Positions 37,970 through 47,379 of a stretch of DNA of 64,000 nucleotides are shown in pieces. The notes under the pieces were generated by a model that made no database searches, was not told the DNA's origin, and was given only the letters and a program-made list of their open reading frames with translations. The position numbers were made by a program, and so were the translations under genes. The stretch is from positions 101,365 through 165,364 of the forward strand of contig NZ_JBLXIK010000006.1 in the NCBI RefSeq assembly GCF_048269565.1, written 5' to 3'. How positions within the stretch are numbered: the stretch's first letter is position 1; the number at the start of each line of letters is the position of its first letter. Origin of the DNA: Maricaulis sp048269565 (GTDB lineage: Bacteria > Pseudomonadota > Alphaproteobacteria > Caulobacterales > Maricaulaceae).

Positions 37970-39042
37970 CGCGGATCCCCGCTACCGGCGATACGCACCG
38001 CGACGCCGTCGGTGACGAAGTCCTGGCCGACGGTGATGACATCGGCCGGGTCCGGCAGGCCGGCAACCCAGACTTCCTCGCCATCATCGCTCAGCAGTTC
38101 GACCGGCAGGAAGCGGACGATATTGCCGCTCTCGACGATGCGGACGCCCAGATCACCGTTTGCATTCAGCGCCAGCACCGAGGTCGGGATGCGGTGGGCC
38201 GGGTCGGCAGCGAGCGGGATCGAGATCAGGCTGGTGACACCGCTGCGCAGGCGTCCGTCCGGATTATCGGCCTCCAGCTCGACGCGAAAGGTGCGGGTCG
38301 CGGCATCGGCACGCCGTTCGACAAAGCGGATCGTCGCGGCGAATTCCTCACCGGTGAGCAGGCGGATCGAGCCGGGCATGCCCGGTTCCAGGCCGGCGAC
38401 ATCGCGTTCGGCGACCTCGGCGCTGATCAGGATCGGATTGAGTTGCACCACCGTGCCGCAGGCGCCGCCGGGCGCGAGATAATCGCCGATCTCGCCGGCG
38501 CGATCGTCGAAATAGCCATCGAAGGGCGCACGGATATTGATATTGGCCAGTTCCTGCCGCGCCACTTCAAGCCGGGCTTCGGCGGCATCGCGCAGGGCTT
38601 CGACGCCGGCGACGGCATTGGCCGAGCGGTGGCCGCGATTGAGCAGTTCCACCGCTGCGTTGTAGTCGAGCTGGCGCGTGCGATATTCCGCCTCGGCCTG
38701 CGACAGTGCGGCCGCCCGGGCATCGACATCGAGCCGGCACAACTCATCGCCTTCAACCACCGCCATGCCCTCAACCGTCGGCGTTGCAACGATGCGGCCG
38801 CCGGTCTCCGAGCGGACCACGACCTCGCGGAAGGCCTCGGTGCGGCCCCGCAGCGCCAGGATGGCCGGTCGCTCGACGGCGTGGACGGTTTCTGTGACGA
38901 CCTCGAACAAGGGCTCACGCTCAGCATCCGGGTCAGGGGCGCGATTCGCATCGCCATTCAGCAGCGTTCCCAGTGTGAAGAGAATGACGACGCCGGCGAA
39001 AATAGCGAGCGCAGTCAATTGGGAACGGGTCAAAGACAACAT
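37966..39042 (-). CDS. RND periplasmic adaptor (membrane fusion protein)
   Basis: The 358-residue protein has an N-terminal membrane anchor (T-A-L-A-I-F-A-G-V-V-I-L-F), a split lipoyl domain, a short alpha-hairpin rich in Ala and Glu (about residues 110-165) and beta-barrel and membrane-proximal domains. The motif N-I-R-A-P-F-D-G-Y is the usual second lipoyl half. It is the first gene of the two-gene efflux operon and overlaps the permease by 4 nt. No regulator gene is adjacent; a dyad in the promoter region (39072-39105) may be its operator. Confidence 0.92.
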   Translation of the reverse strand: MLSLTRSQLTALAIFAGVVILFTLGTLLNGDANRAPDPDAEREPLFEVVTETVHAVERPAILALRGRTEAFREVVVRSETGGRIVATPTVEGMAVVEGDELCRLDVDARAAALSQAEAEYRTRQLDYNAAVELLNRGHRSANAVAGVEALRDAAEARLEVARQELANINIRAPFDGYFDDRAGEIGDYLAPGGACGTVVQLNPILISAEVAERDVAGLEPGMPGSIRLLTGEEFAATIRFVERRADAATRTFRVELEADNPDGRLRSGVTSLISIPLAADPAHRIPTSVLALNANGDLGVRIVESGNIVRFLPVELLSDDGEEVWVAGLPDPADVITVGQDFVTDGVAVRIAGSGDPR

Positions 39043-39071
39043 CTGGACGTCCGGTCGTGGAAAGGCAGGTC

Positions 39072-39105
39072 AACAAGCAAACGGTGTTCACTTTGGTAGC
39101 TTGTT
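39072..39105. promoter_or_regulatory. Inverted repeat upstream of the RND operon
   Basis: AACAAGC and GCTTGTT form a perfect 7-bp inverted repeat spaced by 20 nt in the 136-nt gap before the adaptor gene. The gap is more AT-rich than its flanks. It could be an operator for an unlinked TetR-type repressor; this is inference from position and symmetry only. Confidence 0.3.
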
Positions 39106-39178
39106 ACATCCTGATTGCCCGTGGGGCGAGTAAAAACCTCGGAAACGCCGGGCACGGGCCGCATGCGTCCTGCCGCGA

Positions 39179-40360
39179 TCATGCGGACTGCCCTGCACAC
39201 CAGCCCGAAGACCAGGCCCACTGGAAGTTGAAACCACCCAGCCAGCCGGTCACATCCACGGCCTCGCCGATGAAATACAGGCCCGGCACATGGCGCGCCT
39301 GCATCGAGCGGCTGTCGAGATCGTCGGTATCGACGCCGCCCAAAGTCACTTCGGCCGTGCGATAGCCTTCCGAACCGGTCGGCTTGATGCGCCAGTCGCG
39401 CAGCCAGGCTTCCAGGCCCCTGAGTTTCTTGTCCGACTGGTCGGCGAGATTGCCGGTCAGGCCGCAATCGGCGGCGAGCAACTGCGCCAGCCGCTTGGGC
39501 AGGAAGACTGACATCGCGGTGCCGATCGCCTGGCGGCCATTCTCGGCACGCTGGGATTTGAGCTCGTCGAAAATGCCGAAACCGGGCTGGAAACTGATCG
39601 AGATTTCTTCCCCTTCGCGCCAATAGGAGGAGATCTGCAGGATCGCCGGTCCGCTCAGTCCGCGATGGGTGAAGAGCAGGGCTTCCTCGAACGAAGTCTT
39701 GCCGGCGCTGACAACAGCATCCACCGCAACCCCGGCAATCGGCTTGAAGCGTTCCAGGGTTTCCGGCCCGAAGGTCAGGGGCACCAGCGCCGGCCGGGTC
39801 TCGGTCACGGCGAGGCCATAGGCCTTCGCGACATCATAGGCGAAACCGGTGGCGCCCATTTTGGGGATCGACTTGCCGCCGGTCGCGATCACCAGCGAGC
39901 GGCAACGGAACACTTCGCCATCGCTGAGCCGGAGCTCGAATTCCTCGCCCTTGCGTTGATGCGAGCTGACCGACACGCCCAGCCGCACACCCACCCCGGC
40001 CTCGCGCATCTCGCCGCGCAAGGCCTCGATGATCTGCGTCGCCGGGCCATCGCAGAACAGCTGGCCCAGCGTCTTCTCATGCCAGGCGATGCGGTGGCGG
40101 TCGATCCAGGCGATGAAATCGCGCTGGCTATAGCGCTTGAGCGCCGACTTGGCGAAGTGGGGATTGGCCGAGATGAAATTATTGGGCCCGCAATGCAGAT
40201 TGGTGAAATTGCAGCGCCCGCCGCCCGAGATGCGGATCTTCTCGCCCGGCTTGTCGGAATGCTCGATGAGCGTGACCGTGCGCCCGCGCTTGCCCGCCTC
40301 GATGGCGCACATCATGCCGGCAGCGCCGGCCCCGATAATCGCGACGTCATAAGTGATCAT
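39179..40360 (-). CDS. HI0933/YhiN-family FAD flavoprotein
   Basis: The 393-residue protein begins with the FAD Rossmann motif I-G-A-G-A-A-G and has the family hallmark S-G-G-G-R-C-N-F-T-N. It also has the second motif V-I-A-T-G-G-K-S and a C-terminal G-L-Y-F-I-G-E-A-V-D-V-T-G. It belongs to the NAD(P)/FAD-dependent oxidoreductase family typified by HI0933, YhiN and BaiN; the physiological substrate is not known for most members. It is 7 nt downstream of the hydrolase gene and probably co-transcribed with it. Confidence 0.9.
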   Translation of the reverse strand: MITYDVAIIGAGAAGMMCAIEAGKRGRTVTLIEHSDKPGEKIRISGGGRCNFTNLHCGPNNFISANPHFAKSALKRYSQRDFIAWIDRHRIAWHEKTLGQLFCDGPATQIIEALRGEMREAGVGVRLGVSVSSHQRKGEEFELRLSDGEVFRCRSLVIATGGKSIPKMGATGFAYDVAKAYGLAVTETRPALVPLTFGPETLERFKPIAGVAVDAVVSAGKTSFEEALLFTHRGLSGPAILQISSYWREGEEISISFQPGFGIFDELKSQRAENGRQAIGTAMSVFLPKRLAQLLAADCGLTGNLADQSDKKLRGLEAWLRDWRIKPTGSEGYRTAEVTLGGVDTDDLDSRSMQARHVPGLYFIGEAVDVTGWLGGFNFQWAWSSGWCAGQSA

Positions 40361-40367
40361 GACGGGG

Positions 40368-41303
40368 TCAGCCGGTCACCCGGTCGAGCCAGTCGGCGAA
40401 GGCGGCCATCTGGGCCTCGCGGCCGATCTCGTTGAGGGTCTCGTGGCGGAACCCCTTCAGCAGATGGAAATCGACATCGGTGAAGCCGGCCTTCTTCAGC
40501 CGCTTGTAGAGCGTGCGCATCGCCTTGCCCTGCAGTGTTGCCGGATCTTTGGCACCGGCGACGAGGTGGAAGGGTTTGTCGTGCGGCACGGCGGCGAGAT
40601 TGGCCTTGTCCTCGGCGAAGGCGACGCCTTCGAGGAAATCGCGCCACAGCGAGACGCTGGACGGCCAGCCGCAGACCGGGTCATTGACGTATTTGTCGAC
40701 TTCTTCGGTATCGCGCGACAGCCAGTCGGCGTCGGTACGGCGTTCGGGGAAATTCTTGTTCCAGGTCTTGAAAGTCATCTTGTCGAGGGTGTGGCTGGGG
40801 GTAAATTCCCCGCCTGCCGCCGCCTCGAACCAGAGGATGAGCTTCATCAGGCCGGCCAGTCCGCCCAGCGCCATATTGCCGTTCCAGATCGCTGCCGCCG
40901 CGACACTGTCGGGATGGCGCAGCACATGATTGAAGGCGATCACCGAGCCCATTGAATGCCCGAACACGATCACCGGCAGGCCGGGCCAGGTAGCCCGCAG
41001 ATGGTCCTGCACGGCGACAACATCGCCCATCACCTTGTTCCAGCCATCCTTGTCGGCGAAGCGGCGCGGCGCGCCGTCATCGGCCGTCGTCGCACCATGG
41101 CCGCGATGGTCATGGGCACCGACATGATAGCCGCGGGTGGCGAGAAATTCGGCAAAGCGCTGATAGCGGCCGGCATGTTCGGCGAGGCCGTGATTGATAT
41201 GGACAATGCCGCGCGGCGTGCCCTGGGCTTCCGCGGTATAGAGCGCCAGCCGCGCGCCGGTCGGGCTCGGCAGGGTTTGCAGGCTGAAATTCGACTTTGG
41301 CAT
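40368..41303 (-). CDS. Alpha/beta hydrolase, monoacylglycerol lipase/lysophospholipase type
   Basis: The 311-residue protein has the Hydrolase_4 (PldB-like) layout: N-H-G-L-A-E-H-A-G-R-Y, then D-H-R-G-H-G, the nucleophile elbow F-G-H-S-M-G-S, the acid in A-G-A-K-D-P and the His in G-F-R-H-E-T. No signal peptide is present, so it should act in the cytosol or at the membrane. It is divergent from glycerol kinase (92 nt apart), so a role in releasing glycerol from acylglycerols that glpK then phosphorylates is an attractive inference. Confidence 0.9.
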   Translation of the reverse strand: MPKSNFSLQTLPSPTGARLALYTAEAQGTPRGIVHINHGLAEHAGRYQRFAEFLATRGYHVGAHDHRGHGATTADDGAPRRFADKDGWNKVMGDVVAVQDHLRATWPGLPVIVFGHSMGSVIAFNHVLRHPDSVAAAAIWNGNMALGGLAGLMKLILWFEAAAGGEFTPSHTLDKMTFKTWNKNFPERRTDADWLSRDTEEVDKYVNDPVCGWPSSVSLWRDFLEGVAFAEDKANLAAVPHDKPFHLVAGAKDPATLQGKAMRTLYKRLKKAGFTDVDFHLLKGFRHETLNEIGREAQMAAFADWLDRVTG

Positions 41304-41395
41304 GAGGCTTCCCCGGCTTTGATATATGAACCTAGCGCGTTTTCTTATCCGGCGGCAGGGCTATAGTCACACCGAGGCAAGGCGGGGGAGACGGC

Positions 41396-42886
41396 ATGTT
41401 CAAGACGCGCAAGGCGCTATTGGCGCTCGACCAGGGCACGACGAGTTCGCGCGCGATCGTGTTCTCGACCAGCGGCGAGATCATCGCCGAGGCCCAGCGC
41501 GAATTCGAGCAGATCTATCCCAATCCCGGCTGGGTCGAACATGACCCCGAAGTGATCTGGGCCACCGTGCTGGCGACGGCCCGCGAAGCCCTGAAAAAAG
41601 CCGAGAAGAAGGGCTGGAGCGTGCAGGCGATCGGCCTGACCAATCAGCGCGAAACCACCATTGTCTGGGACCGCGCCACCGGCCAGCCGGTCCACAATGC
41701 CATTGTCTGGCAGGACCGCCGCACCGCCGATGTCTGCGCCGCCCTGCGCAAGGCCGGCCGCGCCGAGACCGTCGTCTCGCGCACCGGCCTGGTGCTCGAC
41801 CCGTATTTCTCGGCCACCAAGATCGCCTGGATCCTCGACCATGTTGATGGCGCCCGGACACGCGCCGCCCAGGGCGAGCTCGCCTTCGGCACCGTCGATA
41901 GCTGGCTGATCTGGCGCCTGACCGGCGGCAAGGTCCACGCCACCGACGCGACCAATGCCAGCCGCACCTCGCTCTATAATATCGCCGAGGGCCGCTGGGA
42001 CGAGGATCTGCTCGACCTGTTCAACGTCCCCGCTGCGCTCCTGCCCGATGTGCGCGATTGCGCCGGCGATTTCGGCACCACCCAGGCCGATCTGCTGGGG
42101 CGCGCCCTGCCGATCACCGGTGTCGCCGGCGACCAGCAGGCCGCCGCCATCGGCCAGGCCTGTTTCCGCCCCGGCGAGATGAAATCCACCTATGGCACCG
42201 GCGCCTTCCTGCTGCTCAATACGGGCAAGGACATGGTCCGCTCGCGCACCCGCCTGCTGGCAACCATCGCCTATCGCATCGCCGGCGAAACCACCTACGC
42301 GCTGGAAGGCTCGGTTCTCTCTGCCGGCTCGACGGTGCAATGGCTGCGCGATGGCCTCGGCCTGCTCAGCCAGGCCTCCGATATCAGCGCCCTGGCGCAG
42401 GGCGCCGACCCGGAAAGCGGCGTCTATCTCGTGCCCGCCTTCACCGGTCTGGGCGCGCCCTGGTGGGATGCCGATGCCAGAGGCGCGATTCTCGGTCTCA
42501 CGCGAGGTGCCGGCCGCGCCGAAATCGCCCAGGCCGCGATCGATTCCACCGCCCACCAGACCTGCGATTTGCTCGACGCCATGGCCGGCGACGGCGTCAC
42601 CACCAAAACCCTGCGCGTCGATGGCGGCATGGCCAGAAACGACACCATCCTCCAGCGCCTCGCCGACCTCACCGACATCGAAGTCGTCCGCCCGAAGAAC
42701 ACCGAAACCACCGCCTGGGGCGCGGCTTTCCTCGCCGGGCTGGGCGCGGGCCTGTTCCGCAAGCTCGAGGACGGGCGGGGGATCTGGAAGGCAGATCGCG
42801 AGTTCAAGCCGGGGTGCGAGCCTGCGCACCGGGAACGGATGCGGTCCGGCTGGAAGGATGCTGTGGGGCGGGTGAGGACGGGGTGA
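41396..42886 (+). CDS. glpK: Glycerol kinase
   Basis: The 496-residue FGGY-family kinase converts glycerol and ATP to glycerol 3-phosphate. Motifs are L-A-L-D-Q-G-T-T-S-S-R near the N-terminus, T-N-Q-R-E-T-T-I-V-W, Y-G-T-G-A-F-L-L-L-N-T-G, and D-G-G-M-A-R-N-D near the C-terminus. Length and motif order are typical of GlpK. A GGGGGAGA site precedes the ATG. No glpF, glpD or regulator is adjacent. Its 3' end faces the hairpin repeat element at 42921-43112. Confidence 0.96.
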   Translation: MFKTRKALLALDQGTTSSRAIVFSTSGEIIAEAQREFEQIYPNPGWVEHDPEVIWATVLATAREALKKAEKKGWSVQAIGLTNQRETTIVWDRATGQPVHNAIVWQDRRTADVCAALRKAGRAETVVSRTGLVLDPYFSATKIAWILDHVDGARTRAAQGELAFGTVDSWLIWRLTGGKVHATDATNASRTSLYNIAEGRWDEDLLDLFNVPAALLPDVRDCAGDFGTTQADLLGRALPITGVAGDQQAAAIGQACFRPGEMKSTYGTGAFLLLNTGKDMVRSRTRLLATIAYRIAGETTYALEGSVLSAGSTVQWLRDGLGLLSQASDISALAQGADPESGVYLVPAFTGLGAPWWDADARGAILGLTRGAGRAEIAQAAIDSTAHQTCDLLDAMAGDGVTTKTLRVDGGMARNDTILQRLADLTDIEVVRPKNTETTAWGAAFLAGLGAGLFRKLEDGRGIWKADREFKPGCEPAHRERMRSGWKDAVGRVRTG

Positions 42887-42920
42887 GGGGGCGCGCTCTT
42901 CACTTCATAAAACAACAATT

Positions 42921-43112
42921 CTTGTCATCCCTGACGGATGCCCGGGCGCGGAGCGATCCGGGCGTAGATCAGGGACCCAGACGCCCGACGGATGTGGCTT
43001 TCGCGCCGAGGCAGCGACGATGTGACCGTCCCGTGCGTATGGATTCTCGATGGTGTTTCTGGGTCCCTGATCTGCGCCCCGCATTCGCGGGGCATCCGTC
43101 AGGGATGACAAG
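42921..43112. repeat. Long inverted-repeat element, copy A
   Basis: A ~190-bp noncoding element has complementary ends. The left arm (42921-42980) begins CTTGTCATCCCTGACGGATG and ends GATCAGGGACCCAG. The right arm (43059-43112) is its near-perfect reverse complement, with an extra GCCCCGC/GCGGGGC hairpin. The middle (42981-43058) is less conserved. A second copy is at 63672-63864. It lies between convergent glpK and gmhB. It contains no transposase gene and is best described as a MITE/REP-like palindromic repeat that could also stop transcription. Confidence 0.85.
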
Positions 43113-43138
43113 GTTTTGTATTGGAGAAAAGCGCGGGG

Positions 43139-43669
43139 CTACCCCTCCGCCAGAATAATCCCCGCCGCCTCGACCAGATCACCCGCCGTGAAATGCTCCG
43201 CCGGTGAGGCCAGCGGATCGCCGGTGATCAGGATCCCGCGTGCGCCGACGGCATCCGCCAGGCCGGTATCGCTGGTCTTGTCGCCGATCACCCAGGTGGT
43301 CTCCAGCGGCAGGCCAGTCGCTTCGGCGGCTTCCAGCGCCAGGCCGGGCGCGGGCTTGCGGCAGGTGCAGGCGTCATCGGGGGCGTGCGGGCACAGGGCG
43401 ACATGGGCGATCTCGATGCCGTGGGCGGAGAGCATGGCGAGGAGATGGTCGTTGACCGCATCGGCCTGTTCGCGGTCGAACATGCCGCGGCCAATGCCGG
43501 ACTGGTTGGTGACGATGGCGAAGACGGCGCCGGCATCGCGCAGCATTGTCAGACCCTCGATGGCCCCGGGCAGGAATTCCAGCCCGGCCGGATCGGCGAG
43601 ATATTTGCGGTCGATATTGATCGTGCCGTCACGGTCGAGCAATACGAGGAAGGGCTCACGCATCGGCAT
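43139..43669 (-). CDS. gmhB: D-glycero-beta-D-manno-heptose 1,7-bisphosphate 7-phosphatase
   Basis: The 176-residue HAD phosphatase has D-R-D-G-T-I-N near the N-terminus, V-T-N-Q-S-G-I-G-R-G, and the Zn-binding loop C-P-H-A-P-D-D-A-C-T-C-R-K-P typical of GmhB. It removes the 7-phosphate in ADP-heptose synthesis for the LPS inner core. Its start overlaps the hldE stop by 14 nt (an ATG two codons downstream, at 43663, is possible), and it completes the pathway with HldE. Confidence 0.94.
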   Translation of the reverse strand: MPMREPFLVLLDRDGTINIDRKYLADPAGLEFLPGAIEGLTMLRDAGAVFAIVTNQSGIGRGMFDREQADAVNDHLLAMLSAHGIEIAHVALCPHAPDDACTCRKPAPGLALEAAEATGLPLETTWVIGDKTSDTGLADAVGARGILITGDPLASPAEHFTAGDLVEAAGIILAEG

Positions 43670-45116
43670 CGCGGCCGGCGCGGCCGATCGAGGCGGTGGT
43701 GGAATGACCGTCCAGCAGCGGTGCCAGCACCACCATGCCGCCGCGCGCGGTCACGACGTCAGCGCCGACCACGGTCTTGCCGGCATAGTCGGCGCCCTTG
43801 ACCAGCACGTCGGGTTCGATGGCGGTGATCGCCTCGAGCGGCGTGTCCTCGTCAAACACCACCACTAGATCGACATCGCGCAGGGCCGCCATCACCACGG
43901 CGCGGGCATGCTCGGTCTGGACCGGGCGCCCGGGGCCCTTGAGGCGCTTGACCGAGGCGTCGGAATTGAGCGCGACGATCAGCTTGTCGCCCTGCGCCTT
44001 TGCGAAGGCGAGCAGGCTGACATGGCCGGGATGGAGCAGGTCGAAACAGCCATTGGTGAAAACCGTGCGCTGACCGGTGGCGCGCCAGTCTCGGCAGGCC
44101 TTCGCGGCGCCGGCGAGGTCGGTGATCTTGTCGGCGCCGGTGCCGCCACTGTGCAGGGTGCGGTGCAGCTCGGCGGCGCTGACCGTGGCGGTGCCGACCT
44201 TGCCGACAACAATGCCGGCAGCGCGATTGGCCAGTTCGGCGGCGACCTCGATTGGGGCCTTGCAGGCCAGCGCCAGGGCGAGCGCGGCGACGACGGTATC
44301 GCCGGCGCCGGAGACGTCGAACACTTCGCGTGCGGCGGTCGGCATGTGGTGGATGGTGCCGTCGGCGGCGCGGACCGTCATGCCCTGCGGGCCGCGGGTG
44401 ATGACGACGACGGCGCATTCGGTCTGCTGCGCGATCAGGCCGGCGGCCTCGGCGGCGCCGGCATCGCTGTGGCAATCCACACCGGTCGCTTCTTCGGCTT
44501 CCTTGGCATTGGGGGTGATGACGGTGGCGCCGCGATAGCGGGCGAGATCGCGCGATTTCGGATCGACAATCACCGGGATGCCGCGGGCGCGCGCCATGGC
44601 GGCGGCGCGGGCAATGGTCGGACGCGACAGCACGCCCTTGGCATAGTCCGACAGGACCAGCGCGGCGGCGTCTTCCAGTTCGCCATCGAGATGGGCGAAC
44701 AGGGCTTCCACCGTGATCTCGGGCAGCTCGACAATGTCTTCTTCGTCGACGCGCAGCATTTGCTGGTTCTTGGCGACGAAACGGTTCTTGACGGCGGTGC
44801 GGGCCGCATCGGTCTTTGCCAGGTGCGGGGTCAGGCCAGGCGTGTCGTCGGCGGCGGCGATCAGGGCGAGGCCGGCACTGTCATGACCAATGGCGCCGAT
44901 CAGGGCCGCCTGGCCGCCGAGGCTGGCGATATTGCGCGCGACATTGCCGGCACCGCCGACCATTTCCTCGACCCGCTGGGCCAGGAAGACCGGGGCCGGC
45001 GCTTCCGGCGAGATGCGATTGCAATCGCCGAACGTGTAGCGGTCGAGCATGACATCGCCGAACACGACGAGCTTCACGCCGGCAAAGGCGTCAATCCATT
45101 CGCTGGTTCTCGACAT
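43656..45116 (-). CDS. hldE: Bifunctional heptose 7-phosphate kinase / heptose 1-phosphate adenylyltransferase
   Basis: The 486-residue fusion has an N-terminal PfkB-type kinase domain (V-F-G-D-V-M-L-D-R-Y; G-A-G-D-T-V-V-A near residue 230) and a C-terminal nucleotidyltransferase domain (F-T-N-G-C-F-D-L-L-H-P-G-H near residue 350). It makes heptose 1,7-bisphosphate and later ADP-heptose. The chosen ATG (M-S-R-T-S-E-W) fits the family start; the frame is open nine codons further. gmhB overlaps its end, giving a two-gene LPS heptose operon. Confidence 0.95.
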   Translation of the reverse strand: MSRTSEWIDAFAGVKLVVFGDVMLDRYTFGDCNRISPEAPAPVFLAQRVEEMVGGAGNVARNIASLGGQAALIGAIGHDSAGLALIAAADDTPGLTPHLAKTDAARTAVKNRFVAKNQQMLRVDEEDIVELPEITVEALFAHLDGELEDAAALVLSDYAKGVLSRPTIARAAAMARARGIPVIVDPKSRDLARYRGATVITPNAKEAEEATGVDCHSDAGAAEAAGLIAQQTECAVVVITRGPQGMTVRAADGTIHHMPTAAREVFDVSGAGDTVVAALALALACKAPIEVAAELANRAAGIVVGKVGTATVSAAELHRTLHSGGTGADKITDLAGAAKACRDWRATGQRTVFTNGCFDLLHPGHVSLLAFAKAQGDKLIVALNSDASVKRLKGPGRPVQTEHARAVVMAALRDVDLVVVFDEDTPLEAITAIEPDVLVKGADYAGKTVVGADVVTARGGMVVLAPLLDGHSTTASIGRAGRDADA

Positions 45117-45201
45117 GCATACCCCGGGCGCGGCGCGGATCACGAAAACCCGCTGTGAAGACCAAGGTATAAGGCGGGCGCGAGCCGAGTGAAAGGCCCG
45201 G

Positions 45202-46347
45202 CTACGGGGCGAGTGCGGCGTCGAGATCGCCGATCAGGTCGGCCGGCGCTTCCAGGCCGATGGAGAGGCGGATCAGGCTGTCGGAAATGCCCGCGTCGCT
45301 GCGGGCCTGCGGCGTCATCGCGGCGTGGGTCATCAGCGCCGGGATATTGACCAGGCTCTCCACCCCGCCGAGCGATTGCGCCAGGGTGAAGACCTGCAGC
45401 CGCCGCACGACATCGCGGGCATCGGCGATGCCCTCGGCCAGCTGGATCGAGATCAATTGCCCGAACCCGTCCTGCTGCCGCGCGGCAAACTCATGGCCGG
45501 GATGGCTGGCAAGGCCGGGGAAGTCTACCGCAGCAATGCGCGGATCGGATTCCAGCCAGGCGGCGATCTCGCTCGCGCTGTCGCACTGGGCCCTGGCCCG
45601 CAGCGCCAGGGTGCGCAGACCGCGCAGGGCGAGATAGCTGTCGAAGGCGCCGCCACCAATACCGGCGCAATTGGTCCACCAGACGAGATTGGCCAGCTTG
45701 TCGGCATCGGCGACGCAGACCACCCCGCCGACCATGTCGGAATGGCCATTGAGCAGCTTGGTCACCGATTGCACCGAATAATCCGCGCCATGATCGAGCG
45801 GCCGCTGCAGCGCCGGCGACAGCACGGTATTGTCGACCGCCAGTTCGGCGCCGGCTGCATGGGCGAGATCGGCGATGGCGCGCAGATCGGAAATGCGCAG
45901 GCGCGGATTGGACGGGGTCTCGACCAGCACCAGGGCGGCGGGCTCTTTTAGCGCTGCGGCGACGGCCTCGGTGTCGGATGTCTCGACATAGACCGGCAGC
46001 AGGCGTCCGCCACGTCCGCGCGCATCGAGCAGGCGGCGCGTGCCGCCATAGGCATCATGCGAACAGATCACCCGGGCGCCAAATGGCAGGTCGTGCAGCA
46101 GAAGATCGATCGCCGCCATGCCGGAACAGGTCACCACCGCGCCGGCGGCGTGTTCCAGTTCGGCGATGGCCGCGGCGAGGGTGGAGCGGCCGGGATTGCC
46201 GGTGCGGGCATAGTCGAAGGCCGGCTGCACCGCCGGGTCCTCACGGCGATAGGCGGTCGAGAGCGAGATGGGCGGGATGACCGCATTCCATGTCGCGTCG
46301 GTATTGAGGCCGGCGCGGACGGCGGCTGTTCTGGGGTCGCGGGCCAT
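45202..46347 (-). CDS. metB: Cystathionine gamma-synthase-type trans-sulfuration enzyme
   Basis: The 381-residue PLP enzyme of the Cys/Met metabolism family has Y-G-G-T-R-R-L-L, the PLP aspartate in A-V-D-N-T, and the Schiff-base lysine in S-V-T-K-L-L-N-G-H-S-D. It likely joins an activated homoserine with cysteine to give cystathionine. The symbol metB is inferred from its position one base after metX; cystathionine lyase activity cannot be excluded from sequence. It lies in the metX transcription unit under the SAM-II riboswitch. Confidence 0.85.
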   Translation of the reverse strand: MARDPRTAAVRAGLNTDATWNAVIPPISLSTAYRREDPAVQPAFDYARTGNPGRSTLAAAIAELEHAAGAVVTCSGMAAIDLLLHDLPFGARVICSHDAYGGTRRLLDARGRGGRLLPVYVETSDTEAVAAALKEPAALVLVETPSNPRLRISDLRAIADLAHAAGAELAVDNTVLSPALQRPLDHGADYSVQSVTKLLNGHSDMVGGVVCVADADKLANLVWWTNCAGIGGGAFDSYLALRGLRTLALRARAQCDSASEIAAWLESDPRIAAVDFPGLASHPGHEFAARQQDGFGQLISIQLAEGIADARDVVRRLQVFTLAQSLGGVESLVNIPALMTHAAMTPQARSDAGISDSLIRLSIGLEAPADLIGDLDAALAP

Positions 46348-46348
46348 G

Positions 46349-47287
46349 TCAGCCTCCGATGAAGTCGGTGAGGGCCCCGGAGATGGCGGCGTCTTCTTTC
46401 AGGAAGGCGTCATGGCCATAGAGGGAGTGGATGCGTTTCATCACGCCGCCGGGGATCTGGCGCGTGGTTTCGGCGATCTGCTCCGCGGGGACCAGCTGGT
46501 CCTCGATCACGGCAATACAGGTGACCGGGCATTCGATGGCGCCGACATCGATACAGTGTTCGTCCATCGAGCGTGACAGGGCGAGAAAACGCTGCGGGGT
46601 GATGCGTTCGGCGAATTCGCGGCCGCGGGCCTCGAGATAGGCGCAGACGCCATTGGCATCGCGGCAGCCGGGCTCGGGATCATAGAAGCGCGATTCCAGT
46701 TCGATCGGGGTGCGATAGGTCGTCATGGCGAGGCGGCGCGCCAGATCGAGCCCGGCACGGCCATCGCCATATTGCAGCGCCAGCTCGACGGTATCGCGCT
46801 GGATCGAACGCCAGGCCTTGGCCATGGCCGAGGCGCGGTGGGCGGCGCTGATGACGAGAAGTTTCTCCACCCGCTCCGGCGCCAGCACCGCCAGGGCCAG
46901 ACCGATCATGCCGCCATAGGAGGCACCAACAATCGAGAAGCGCCTGATACCGGCAGCGTCAGCGAGGGCGAGGATGGCGCGGGCCTGGTCGGTGGTGGTG
47001 GGGAAGGGTTTGATCGTGTCGGCCAGGAAATCGAAGGAGAGGATGCGCAGACAGTCCGTGTCGAGCGCCCGGCCCGGTCCGGCCTGGGCCGACCACCAGC
47101 CGGCCTCATCACCATGGGCCGCCACCGCCTGATCGGCCGAGATGCCGCCGAGCACCAGGCAGACCGGTGCGCCGTCCGGCCCGGTCAGGCGGCCGGTGAC
47201 GCGTATCGGAGCGCCGCTGGCCGATAACAGGCTGGCAGAGAGTGGGCGCACGGGCGCTTCGGTCGATTGTCGCAGAAGAGTCGGCAT
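46349..47287 (-). CDS. metX: Homoserine O-acyltransferase, MetX family
   Basis: The 312-residue alpha/beta-hydrolase-fold acyltransferase has the nucleophile motif G-A-S-Y-G-G-M and the catalytic His in S-L-Y-G-H-D-A-F-L-K-E, with the acid in V-I-E-D-Q-L. It is shorter than classical MetX (about 370-400 residues). The donor could be acetyl-CoA or succinyl-CoA, since MetX members differ. The ATG at 47287 is the only good start; the 5' leader of about 150 nt carries a SAM-II riboswitch and the promoter. metB follows after one base. Confidence 0.87.
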   Translation of the reverse strand: MPTLLRQSTEAPVRPLSASLLSASGAPIRVTGRLTGPDGAPVCLVLGGISADQAVAAHGDEAGWWSAQAGPGRALDTDCLRILSFDFLADTIKPFPTTTDQARAILALADAAGIRRFSIVGASYGGMIGLALAVLAPERVEKLLVISAAHRASAMAKAWRSIQRDTVELALQYGDGRAGLDLARRLAMTTYRTPIELESRFYDPEPGCRDANGVCAYLEARGREFAERITPQRFLALSRSMDEHCIDVGAIECPVTCIAVIEDQLVPAEQIAETTRQIPGGVMKRIHSLYGHDAFLKEDAAISGALTDFIGG

Positions 47288-47379
47288 GCTGAATTCCGCT
47301 GGCGGAACAAGCCGGACGCCGATCAGGGGTCGAAGCGGCGCAGGGAAATACCCGGGGGGAGGGCCCCGGCGCCGCCTTC

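Noticed and set aside
42921..43112. A CRISPR or insertion sequence
   Set aside because: There are only two arms per copy, no spacers, no transposase and no cas genes; a palindromic MITE/REP-like element fits better.
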